A DNA stretch of 11,735 nucleotides from an uncultured Eubacteriales bacterium (GTDB taxonomy: Bacteria > Bacillota > Clostridia > Oscillospirales > Acutalibacteraceae), in NCBI GenBank assembly GCA_934444695.1, contig CAKSDF010000046.1, forward strand, positions 1-11,735, read 5' to 3'. Shown in pieces: positions 6,278-11,735 of this stretch (the first letter of the stretch is position 1; each line of letters opens with the position of its first letter). The notes beneath the pieces were generated by a model. That model ran no database searches, had not been told where the DNA came from, and worked only from the letters and a program-made list of their open reading frames with translations. Both the position numbers and the translations under genes were made by a program.

Positions 6278-6350
6278 ACTAAAGATCTTTAAGCTTGTAC
6301 TGTGATGCAGGAAAGAAAATTGCAATAGCGCTACGGAATTTTTGCGGTCT

Positions 6351-6384
6351 GAAAGCTTTAAGGTAAAGTTTTCGGGCTTTTTTT
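6351..6384 (+). terminator. pyrR: Terminator-like hairpin in the pyrR leader (probable attenuator)
   Basis: GAAAGCTTTA (6351-6360) pairs with TAAAGTTTTC (6364-6373) around AGG, with one G-U. GGGC and seven T's (6378-6384) follow. The T-run ends just before the ribosome binding site GGGAGG (6387-6392), so formation of the hairpin would cut the operon off before pyrR. Upstream, AAGCTT (6291-6296) could pair with 6353-6358 and prevent it, a weak antiterminator candidate. PyrR-family leaders are known to work this way, but I did not recognise a standard PyrR binding loop here. Confidence 0.5.
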
Positions 6385-6400
6385 ATGGGAGGAAAACCGA

Positions 6401-6937
6401 TTGAAAGTTCACGCAACAGTGCTCGATGAGGAAACCCTTTCCCGTGCCCTCATACGTATCGCCCACCAGATCACCGAAAAGAATCACGGCTGCGGCAAAA
6501 TCGTTTTTGTGGGAATTAAAACCAGGGGCGTTCCTCTTGCAAAGCGCATTTCCGAAAATATCGAAAGCTTTGAAAAGGTCAAGGTCCCGGTAGGAGTGCT
6601 GGATATAACCCTCTACCGCGACGACCTTAGCAAGATAAATCCCGATCCTGTGCTCAACGATACCGACGTTCCATTCGACATTGTGGACAAAACGGTCATT
6701 CTGGTAGATGATGTGCTTTACACCGGCAGAACGGCCAGAGCGGCCATGGATGCGGTTATGGCCATGGGCAGACCATCGTCTATTCAGCTTGCGGTGCTTG
6801 TCGACAGAGGACACAGGGAGCTTCCCATACGCGCCGATTTCGTGGGCAAAAACATTCCCACCGCCAAATCGGAGATAGTATCGGTCAAGCTTACAGAAAC
6901 CGACGGAGAAACCGGGGTATACATTTTAGGCGATTGA
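6401..6937 (+). CDS. pyrR: PyrR bifunctional pyr operon regulator / uracil phosphoribosyltransferase
   Basis: The protein has 178 residues, the normal family length. PyrR binds pyr mRNA leaders when UMP/UTP is high and so favours termination; many members also convert uracil and PRPP to UMP. The PRPP-binding signature VILVDDVLYTGRT (99-111) is intact. Other family blocks are GIKTRG (38-43), DITLYRDDL (68-76) and LVDRGHRELPIRADFVGK (133-150). The start is TTG, chosen because GGGAGG (6387-6392) lies 8 nt upstream and the N-terminus then matches the family from its first residue (MKVHATVLDEETLSRAL). A promoter and a terminator-like hairpin precede it. uraA follows after 164 nt in the same direction, so the regulator controls its own transcript and the uracil transporter. 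Confidence 0.95.
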   Translation: MKVHATVLDEETLSRALIRIAHQITEKNHGCGKIVFVGIKTRGVPLAKRISENIESFEKVKVPVGVLDITLYRDDLSKINPDPVLNDTDVPFDIVDKTVILVDDVLYTGRTARAAMDAVMAMGRPSSIQLAVLVDRGHRELPIRADFVGKNIPTAKSEIVSVKLTETDGETGVYILGD

Positions 6938-6949
6938 CAGGTTGTTGTG

Positions 6950-7063
6950 CCTTGCCCGTACAGGACGGCGGCGTGGTCTATGTCCTCGAGGCATATGAAG
7001 CCTGTGCCTCGTCCCGCATTTGCAATGGGCTTAAGGGGAGAGTGCCCTGCAATTTATTTTTTT
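6950..7063 (+). promoter_or_regulatory. Probable attenuator between pyrR and uraA
   Basis: A terminator is formed by TTGCA (7020-7024) and GGGC (7027-7030) pairing with GCCC (7044-7047) and TGCAA (7048-7052), followed by TTTATTTTTTT (7053-7063). Upstream is a perfect 7-bp hairpin, CGAGGCA (6987-6993) with TGCCTCG (7005-7011). CCTTGCCC (6950-6957) can pair with GGGC (7027-7030) and AAGG (7033-7036) across a 2-nt bulge. That pairing would enclose the 6987-7011 hairpin and break the terminator, giving an antiterminator. Control by PyrR is inferred from the gene context; no standard PyrR loop was recognised. Confidence 0.6.
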
Positions 7064-7067
7064 AAAA

Positions 7068-7081
7068 AAGGCGAAAGCCTT
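7068..7081 (+). other. GNRA-capped mini hairpin before the uraA ribosome binding site
   Basis: AAGGC (7068-7072) and GCCTT (7077-7081) close a GAAA tetraloop, just 7 nt before AGGAGG (7089-7094). The binding site itself stays free, so the hairpin may protect or position the leader end. Confidence 0.35.
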
Positions 7082-7101
7082 AAATATTAGGAGGAAAAGT
7101 T

Positions 7102-8499
7102 ATGAAACTAATCTACGATGTAAAAGACAGGCCTAAATTCGGCCAGCTGGTGGTCTTTGCTATCCAGCAGCTGCTTGCCATTATGGCGGCCACAATCGCC
7201 GTTCCCAACATTGTCGGCAACGGTATGCAGCCCTCCGCCGCCCTTTTCGGCGCAGGCGTTGGTACCATCGTCTATCTGCTCTTCACAAAATTCAAAAGCC
7301 CGGTATTCCTCGGCTCGTCTTTCGCCTTCATCGGATCCATGCTTTCGGCCTTTGCCGGCGGCGTATCAATGTCTCTCGGTTATCTCGGACTGGTAATCGG
7401 CGCAGCATTTGCGGGACTTGTTTATGTCGTAATCGCCATAATCGTCAAGATTGCAGGCGTTAAATGGATCTCCAAAATTATGCCCCCCGTTGTTATCGGA
7501 CCTACCGTTGCAATAATCGGTCTTTCTCTTGCCGGAAACGCCATCGGCGACCTGGCCGGAGGAGCAAGCTTCTATAATGCCGACACCGGTTCCTTCCCCG
7601 TAACCGCCCACACCGGAGCAGCCATCACCTGCGGTCTCATTACCCTGCTTGTGGTTATGCTCTGCTCGATCTACGGTAAAAAGATGATGAAGCTCATTCC
7701 CTTCGTAATTGGAATCGTGGCAGGATATGCCGTCGCCGCAGTGTTTACCGCCATCGGCAACAGCACCGGCAACGAAGCTCTTAAACTCATCGACTTTGCT
7801 CCCTTTGTTGAAAACTTCTCGGCCGCAAAAATTTCGATAACAAGCTTTGTCAACATTCCCGACTTCACCTTCATCAAGGCAATCGACGGAATTAAAGAGC
7901 TTTCCGGCTCCTACATTGCAACTATCGCAGTGGCATACATTCCCGTTGCGTTCGTTGTTTTTGCCGAGCACATTGCCGACCACAAAAACCTTTCCTCCAT
8001 CATCGAAAGAGATCTGCTTGAAGAGCCCGGTCTTTCCCGTACCCTTCTGGGCGACGGCGTAGGCTCCGTTGCAGGCGCCATCTTCGGCGGTTGCCCCAAC
8101 ACCACATCCGGTGAATCGGTCGGTTGTGTTGCAATCACCAAACACGCCTCGGTGGTTTCCATTCTCGGCGCCGCGGTACTTGCCATAATCGTCTCCTTCT
8201 TCACCCCCTTCGTACTCTTCCTTTCCTCCATTCCCGCCTGCGTAATGGGCGGCGTGTGCGTTGCGCTCTACGGTTTCATTGCCGTATCGGGTCTCAAAAT
8301 GCTCCAGAAGGTCGATCTTGACGATAACCGCAACCTTTTCACCGCATCGGTCATTCTCATTGCCGGTATCGGTAACTTTGCTTTAAGCTTTGGTCAGATT
8401 ACCTTAAAGACTGTCGCCTGCGCACTCATCCTCGGTATCATCGTTAACCTCATCGGCAAAAAGGCAAAGCCCGTCGACGAGAATGACGAAAGCCTTTAA
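7102..8499 (+). CDS. uraA: NCS2-family uracil permease
   Basis: This is a membrane symporter of 465 residues that would import uracil with protons, feeding salvage to UMP. The family pattern is clear: QQLLAIMAATIAVP (22-35), the SSFAFIGSM block (72-80), PPVVIGPTVAIIGLSLA (128-144), FAEHIAD with E289 (287-293), LLGDGVGS (315-322) and PNTTSGESVG with E338 (332-341). In E. coli UraA the two matching glutamates (E241 and E290) bind uracil. The residue matching H245 is D293 here, a substitution that may be usual in this branch. The 14-helix length and layout fit. AGGAGG (7089-7094) lies 7 nt before the ATG. The position directly after pyrR and an attenuator supports uracil over xanthine or uric acid as the substrate. 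The C-terminal tail is acidic. Confidence 0.93.
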   Translation: MKLIYDVKDRPKFGQLVVFAIQQLLAIMAATIAVPNIVGNGMQPSAALFGAGVGTIVYLLFTKFKSPVFLGSSFAFIGSMLSAFAGGVSMSLGYLGLVIGAAFAGLVYVVIAIIVKIAGVKWISKIMPPVVIGPTVAIIGLSLAGNAIGDLAGGASFYNADTGSFPVTAHTGAAITCGLITLLVVMLCSIYGKKMMKLIPFVIGIVAGYAVAAVFTAIGNSTGNEALKLIDFAPFVENFSAAKISITSFVNIPDFTFIKAIDGIKELSGSYIATIAVAYIPVAFVVFAEHIADHKNLSSIIERDLLEEPGLSRTLLGDGVGSVAGAIFGGCPNTTSGESVGCVAITKHASVVSILGAAVLAIIVSFFTPFVLFLSSIPACVMGGVCVALYGFIAVSGLKMLQKVDLDDNRNLFTASVILIAGIGNFALSFGQITLKTVACALILGIIVNLIGKKAKPVDENDESL

Positions 8500-8655
8500 T
8501 TAATAGTCTTAAAATTACGATATCAGGCTTGACCGATAGATATATCCGTATAGATATATTTGATATGCTTCGTTCATAAGCATTGATTATGGCTTTAGAT
8601 TAAAATTTTATTAAGGCTATATTTTTCGGCAATCATTCCAATTGCACATACATAC
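8500..8655. other. A/T-rich spacer after uraA
   Basis: No gene was recognised. The stretch holds a 9-bp direct repeat (TAGATATAT, starting near 8536 and 8551) and a weak stem ATGCTT/AAGCAT (8565-8583). Transcription from uraA probably runs through it to the terminator at 8656. Confidence 0.4.
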
Positions 8656-8691
8656 AAAGAGACCTGTCGGGTAAAACCGGCAGGCCTCTTT
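8656..8691. terminator. Two-way terminator between convergent uraA and rplI
   Basis: AAAGAGACCTGTCGG (8656-8670) pairs with CCGGCAGGCCTCTTT (8677-8691) over 15 positions, with one A-C mismatch and one G-U, around GTAAAA. AAAG/CTTT arms give short T-tracts on either strand. It is the only strong hairpin between the two convergent units. Confidence 0.75.
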
Positions 8692-8743
8692 GCGTAGTGA
8701 AAGTATATAAAGGTGTGGAAAAGCGAATTAAGGGTATTCTGCG

Positions 8744-8830
8744 ATGCGGCGAAAATATTCTTCAAACCGCATCCGCAAAATCTGTCATCTTATCATTGGC
8801 ATTATAATTGCAGTCGTAGCCGCAGTATAA
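8744..8830 (+). CDS. Possible 28-residue single-helix membrane peptide
   Basis: A short reading frame runs from ATG 8744 to TAA 8828-8830. The N-terminus is strongly basic (MRRKYSSNRIRK) and the second half is one hydrophobic helix (ICHLIIGIIIAVVAAV). This layout is seen in small bacterial membrane peptides, including some toxins and regulators. AGGG (8731-8734) lies 9 nt upstream, a modest ribosome binding site. An in-frame stop at 8729-8731 fixes the start region. It sits between the two-way terminator and the convergent rplI stop, in DNA with no other gene. No promoter was found, and chance cannot be excluded at this length. Confidence 0.3.
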   Translation: MRRKYSSNRIRKICHLIIGIIIAVVAAV

Positions 8831-8865
8831 CAACAAGAACGACAGCAATGTCCCGTTTTTTCGAA

Positions 8866-9309
8866 TTATTCCCCGACCTCGACCGTTACGTCGGCGGTAA
8901 CTCCGCCGAAAAGCTTAACGGTGGCGCTGTATTCACCGTAATTTTTAATATCGGAGGAAAGGGATATCTTCTTTTTGTCTATGTCGCAGCCAAAATCCTT
9001 TTTGATGGCTTCGGCGATCTCGGCGGTTGTCACCGATCCGAAAAGCCGTCCGTTAGAGCCGCCCTTGGCCGAAATACAAATCTTCTTTCCGCCGATTTTG
9101 GAAGCAATGTCTCTCGCCTGCTCGTCGGCCTGTTTCTTTTTGAATGCAGCCGATGCCTCGCGGTTTTTAAGCTCGTTTAAAGCCTGTGCGTTGGCCTCGG
9201 TCGCAAGGCCTCTGGGGAAAAGGAAGTTTCTCGCGTATCCGTCGGATACCTCGTGAAGCTCTCCCGCCTTGCCTGTGCCCTTTATGTCCTTTGTAAGCAC
9301 TACCTTCAT
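8866..9309 (-). CDS. rplI: 50S ribosomal protein L9
   Basis: The protein has 147 residues, the usual length. It binds 23S rRNA near the base of the L1 stalk and helps keep the reading frame. The N-terminal rRNA-binding domain is typical: MKVVLTKDIKGTGKAGE, then VSDGYARNFLFPRGLA (21-36). A charged connecting helix (about 40-75) and a C-terminal domain with GRLFGSVTTAEIAEAI follow. The ATG has GAGG 8 nt upstream. It follows gdpP by 168 nt in the same direction, the common gdpP-rplI order of Firmicutes. The replicative helicase gene dnaB, often next, does not follow; the unit ends here against the convergent uraA. The leader at 9310-9382 can form alternative hairpins. Confidence 0.96.
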   Translation of the reverse strand: MKVVLTKDIKGTGKAGELHEVSDGYARNFLFPRGLATEANAQALNELKNREASAAFKKKQADEQARDIASKIGGKKICISAKGGSNGRLFGSVTTAEIAEAIKKDFGCDIDKKKISLSSDIKNYGEYSATVKLFGGVTADVTVEVGE

Positions 9310-9334
9310 AATATTGACCTCTTTTCTTTGTTTG

Positions 9335-9382
9335 GTGCTGTGATTTTGCTTTAACGGTGCTTTTCCGAAAACGGTACAGCAC
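9335..9382 (-). promoter_or_regulatory. Alternative hairpins in the rplI leader
   Basis: On the - strand, GTGCTGT (9376-9382) can pair with ACAGCAC (9335-9341), 7 bp, or its first five bases (9378-9382) with AGCAC (9357-9361), where an inner CCG-TTTT-CGG stem adds stability. The two folds exclude each other and end about 25 nt before the rplI start. This suggests leader-based control, possibly feedback by L9, which is inference. A TATAAA at about 9390-9396 could be a -10 for a separate rplI promoter, but no good -35 accompanies it. Confidence 0.35.
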
Positions 9383-9448
9383 TGATTTTATAAATTTGCC
9401 TTATAGGCTTTTTGATAAATTGATGATATTGCCGCAGCCGCATTTCAC

Positions 9449-9477
9449 GCCACTGCATTGTGCCTTATCACAGTGAC
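9449..9477 (-). other. Hairpin directly after the gdpP stop codon
   Basis: Seven pairs (9449-9455 with 9471-9477, one G-U) form a stem touching the gdpP stop. No T-run follows on the - strand, so it is more likely a 3' stability or processing stem than a terminator. gdpP and rplI may therefore share a transcript. Confidence 0.35.
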
Positions 9478-11463
9478 CTACTTTGCCGACTGCTTTTCGT
9501 GCTTTGAAATGGCCTCCAAAAGCATTTTTTCGGCCGTTATGACATCGCAGTCCTTAAGCTGCGCCGCCGACATTGTATGGTGTCCGCCGCCGCCCAGCTC
9601 CTCCATAATGACCTGCACGTTTATGGCGCCCAGCGACCTTGCCGAGATGTTTACCGTCGTTCCCGAGCGGTATATAACAAAGGACGCATCGACATTTTCG
9701 ATGTTTAAAAGCTCATCTGCCGCCTGGGATGCCGCAACACGGGATCCTCCGTCGGCACCGTCCACCGAAACGGCGCATCTGCCGAATCGCTTGGCCGACG
9801 AAACTATCTTCGACCGTTCGCGGTATACGTCCATAGAATCGGCAAACAGCTTTTTGACCTCCACGGGATCGGCATCCCTTCCCCGCAGATATGCCGATGC
9901 TTCAAAGGTTCTGACTCCGGTTCTTAACACAAAGTTTCTCGTATCGAGCATTATTCCGGCAAAAAGCGCCTCGGCTTCCGGCTTTGCGATTATGTCGTCG
10001 CCCATATACTGAAGCAGCTCGCAGACCATTTCACAGGCCGATGAAGCGTAAGGCTCGTGGTAGAAAATGACCGCATCGTCGATGAAATCAACGTTTTTGC
10101 GGTGATGGTCGATAACCACCTTTGTTGAACAGATCGAAAACAGATCGGGAGCATCGATGAAATCCTTGCGGTGGGTGTCAACAACGATAACGAGGCTCTT
10201 TTTGGTGATAAGCTCCATGGCCTTCTGCCCGCTTATTATAACCCCTTTGTTATACTGCTTGTCGATTTTATCTATAAGTTGCTTGGCAAGGTGCTGTTCC
10301 CTGTCCAGTACGATATAGCCTTTAGGCCCGATGACATTAACAGCCTTCCACAGTCCCAAAGAAGCACCAAGACTGTCCAGATCGCCGTATTTATGACCGA
10401 CGATGAAAACGCTGTCGCTGCCCCTTATAAGCTCCTTTAAAGCGGCTGCAATGACGCGGGTCTTGACCTTGGTGCGCTTTTCGACCCCTTTGCTGCTTAT
10501 ACCGCCGAAAAATTCAAAGTTGTTGAGACTTTTAACCGCCGCCTGGTCACCTCCGCGGCCCTGAGCCATTTCGAGAGCCTGGCGGGCACTTATCTCGCAA
10601 TCCTTGAGGTTTTTATCCTTCCGGCCGACACCTATAGAAAGCGTGGCATTTTTATCGCCGTGCACCTTGAGGTTTCTGACCTTATCAAGCACATCGAATT
10701 TTTCCGATTTAATAAGGGCATAACCGCGTTCGTTGAGCACGAAAAGATAGGTGTGGTTGTTGAGCTTTTTCATAAATCCGTCGGTTTTGGAAGCGAAGGA
10801 CTCGATTTCCCTTTCGATTTGTCCTCTGACCGACGCTCGCTCGCTTTCGGCCAGATTCTCGGTCAGCTCGTCGAAGGAATCAATCGACATAATCATAACC
10901 ACCGGACGGCTTTTATCGAACTCATCGGCCACACGTTTAAGGTCGGTATTGTCGACAAAATAGAGAGTGTCGTATTTTATTCCGTCCGATGTATAATCGG
11001 TTTTGTAAACGGTGTAGCTACGCCCGCCGTAAAAGAGCTCGGATTTATCGTTGAGCCTAAGGTTAGAGCGCACGGCATCGGTCAAAATTTCGTCGGGAAC
11101 GGTTTCGAAAATGTCCCTTCCCTTTAAAACCTCGGTTTTAAACCGCCCGTTATACCATGCCGCTACTCCGTCTTTGAGCACCAGCACCGGCAGAGAAAAG
11201 TTGTTGAAAATGTCCGAATCGGGGGTTTTGAGCTTTTCGACCGTGCCCTTGTAAAAGCCGTAGAAAAAAGAGCTGAGCCTGCCCCTTATAAAGAGCAGCA
11301 CGGCGGCGCAAAGGGCGGTGCAAAGCAGCGAGGCAAGCAGTGCATTCAGGCTTTTTGACAGCAAAAATACCGTCCCGTCCCCCGCAAGCGAAAGCACAAA
11401 AAAGATTATGATGGCGGCCTTATATGCCGAAAAGGAACGGCCGCTGTGTGATTTTTTCTTCAA
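9478..11463 (-). CDS. gdpP: GdpP-type cyclic-di-AMP phosphodiesterase
   Basis: A membrane protein that breaks c-di-AMP to pApA, and so affects potassium, osmotic and cell wall balance. The start is taken as TTG 11461-11463 (661 residues), because GGGAGG lies 8 nt upstream and the product begins MKKKSHSGRSFSAYK. A longer frame from TTG 11505 has no ribosome binding site. Two helices (about 14-33 and 38-60) come first, then a PAS-like region (about 85-175) and a degenerate GGDEF domain (about 185-290) that lacks the GGDEF motif. The DHH/DHHA1 phosphodiesterase follows. Its visible catalytic blocks are GHKYGDLDS (356-364, D361 and D363), VVDTHR (D429), DHH (452-454), LDTRNF (D507) and GGGGHH (624-629). 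All metal ligands appear intact, so it is probably active. It sits between the RNase J gene and rplI. Confidence 0.93.
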   Translation of the reverse strand: MKKKSHSGRSFSAYKAAIIIFFVLSLAGDGTVFLLSKSLNALLASLLCTALCAAVLLFIRGRLSSFFYGFYKGTVEKLKTPDSDIFNNFSLPVLVLKDGVAAWYNGRFKTEVLKGRDIFETVPDEILTDAVRSNLRLNDKSELFYGGRSYTVYKTDYTSDGIKYDTLYFVDNTDLKRVADEFDKSRPVVMIMSIDSFDELTENLAESERASVRGQIEREIESFASKTDGFMKKLNNHTYLFVLNERGYALIKSEKFDVLDKVRNLKVHGDKNATLSIGVGRKDKNLKDCEISARQALEMAQGRGGDQAAVKSLNNFEFFGGISSKGVEKRTKVKTRVIAAALKELIRGSDSVFIVGHKYGDLDSLGASLGLWKAVNVIGPKGYIVLDREQHLAKQLIDKIDKQYNKGVIISGQKAMELITKKSLVIVVDTHRKDFIDAPDLFSICSTKVVIDHHRKNVDFIDDAVIFYHEPYASSACEMVCELLQYMGDDIIAKPEAEALFAGIMLDTRNFVLRTGVRTFEASAYLRGRDADPVEVKKLFADSMDVYRERSKIVSSAKRFGRCAVSVDGADGGSRVAASQAADELLNIENVDASFVIYRSGTTVNISARSLGAINVQVIMEELGGGGHHTMSAAQLKDCDVITAEKMLLEAISKHEKQSAK

Positions 11464-11509
11464 GAGGCAGACCTCCCGTCCGTTGCAGCCATAATAGAAA
11501 AACAATTAT

Positions 11510-11584
11510 GGTTACAGGTAGTAATCGTGGTTGTTAATGCGGGTACAGCTGAAATTAATTTTTGTAATTATATCTACTGTTACC
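11510..11584. repeat. Imperfect long-range inverted repeat upstream of gdpP
   Basis: GGTTACAGGTAG (11510-11521) is nearly complementary to CTACTGTTACC (11574-11584): ten pairs, one mismatch, one bulge and a loop of about 50 nt. It fills much of the 148-bp gap between the RNase J stop and gdpP. TATAAT-like hexamers lie in the gap on the - strand, but without convincing -35 partners, so it is unclear whether gdpP has its own promoter. Confidence 0.35.
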
Positions 11585-11611
11585 GCGTGGAAAATTATAA
11601 TTTAACCGATG

Positions 11612-11735
11612 TTATATCTGCATGATAACAGGCAGAATCATGGGGCTTCTCCTTGTTTTTTGATAAAGGAATCTGGAAAGAGAATCCCTGACCTCGTTTT
11701 TAACGGTGGTGCGGTCGGAAATACCGTTGTCGTAG
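11612..11735 (-). CDS. rnj: Ribonuclease J, C-terminal end (partial)
   Basis: The last 40 codons of a gene enter from the right edge and stop at TAA 11612-11614. The tail contains RTTVKNEVRDSLSRFLYQKT and then RRSPMILPVIMQI. This matches the conserved C-terminal domain end of RNase J, which characteristically closes with a (K/R)RxPMILPxIM-like motif. RNase J is a dual endo/5'-exonuclease of mRNA decay and rRNA maturation in Firmicutes. The catalytic metallo-beta-lactamase part lies outside the window. gdpP follows in the same direction after 148 nt. Confidence 0.85.
   Translation of the reverse strand, partial: YDNGISDRTTVKNEVRDSLSRFLYQKTRRSPMILPVIMQI

Noticed and set aside
7366..8145. 259-codon - strand frame inside uraA
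   Set aside because: It is opposite a clear permease gene; the Gly/Cys/Asp-rich product is typical of an antisense shadow.
8762..8848. 28-codon - strand frame (TTG start) opposite the small peptide
   Set aside because: It has no ribosome binding site at a useful distance, and its C-terminal half is polar. The + strand frame is the better candidate.
8713..9180. 155-codon + strand frame across rplI
   Set aside because: It overlaps most of the well-supported L9 gene on the opposite strand, and its product is low-complexity and unlike any family.
10660..11127. 155-codon + strand frame inside gdpP
   Set aside because: It lies opposite the well-supported gdpP coding sequence and has no ribosome binding site or recognisable motif.
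1..11735. CRISPR array, IS element, prophage or defence genes
   Set aside because: No regularly spaced direct repeats, transposase, integrase or nuclease-type defence reading frames were found on either strand.

Overview
The window looks like a chromosomal segment from a low-to-mid GC Gram-positive anaerobe, most likely class Clostridia. The evidence is the gene set (RNase J, GdpP, a SpoVB/MurJ-type flippase, PyrR, an NCS2 uracil permease, L9), strong GGAGG-type ribosome binding sites, frequent TTG/GTG starts, and a tRNA gene that encodes its own CCA. A finer taxonomic call cannot be made from the sequence alone.

Layout. At 1-92 there may be the tail of a membrane protein. At 427-1260 (+) there is a short-chain dehydrogenase with its own promoter and terminator. 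A solitary tRNA-Leu(GAG) lies at 1559-1642 (-), with a consensus promoter and a terminator. At 2035-3960 (-) a membrane-bound diguanylate cyclase is followed, with no spacer, by a calcineurin-like phosphoesterase. At 4098-5744 (-) there is a lipid-flippase-like MOP-family protein. A 656-bp divergent intergenic region (5745-6400) follows, with promoters pointing both ways and a 142-bp element that folds on paper into a four-way junction. At 6401-8499 (+) lie pyrR and uraA, a pyrimidine regulation and salvage pair, each preceded by a terminator-like hairpin just ahead of its ribosome binding site. A two-way terminator (8656-8691) and a possible 28-residue membrane peptide (8744-8830) separate uraA from a minus-strand block read from the right edge: the C-terminus of RNase J, then gdpP (c-di-AMP phosphodiesterase), then rplI (ribosomal protein L9).

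How the genes work together. pyrR-uraA form an operon in which PyrR probably senses UMP/UTP and controls uracil uptake by attenuation. The window also carries two nucleotide second-messenger functions: c-di-GMP synthesis (GGDEF protein) and c-di-AMP breakdown (GdpP). The phosphoesterase next to the GGDEF protein is a possible third, of unknown substrate.

No clearly new multi-gene system is visible. No CRISPR array, transposase, phage gene or defence locus was seen. The most unusual material is non-coding: the four-way-junction element in the flippase leader, two related intergenic repeats bracketing the dehydrogenase and the tRNA, alternative hairpins in the rplI leader, and the two pyr attenuators.
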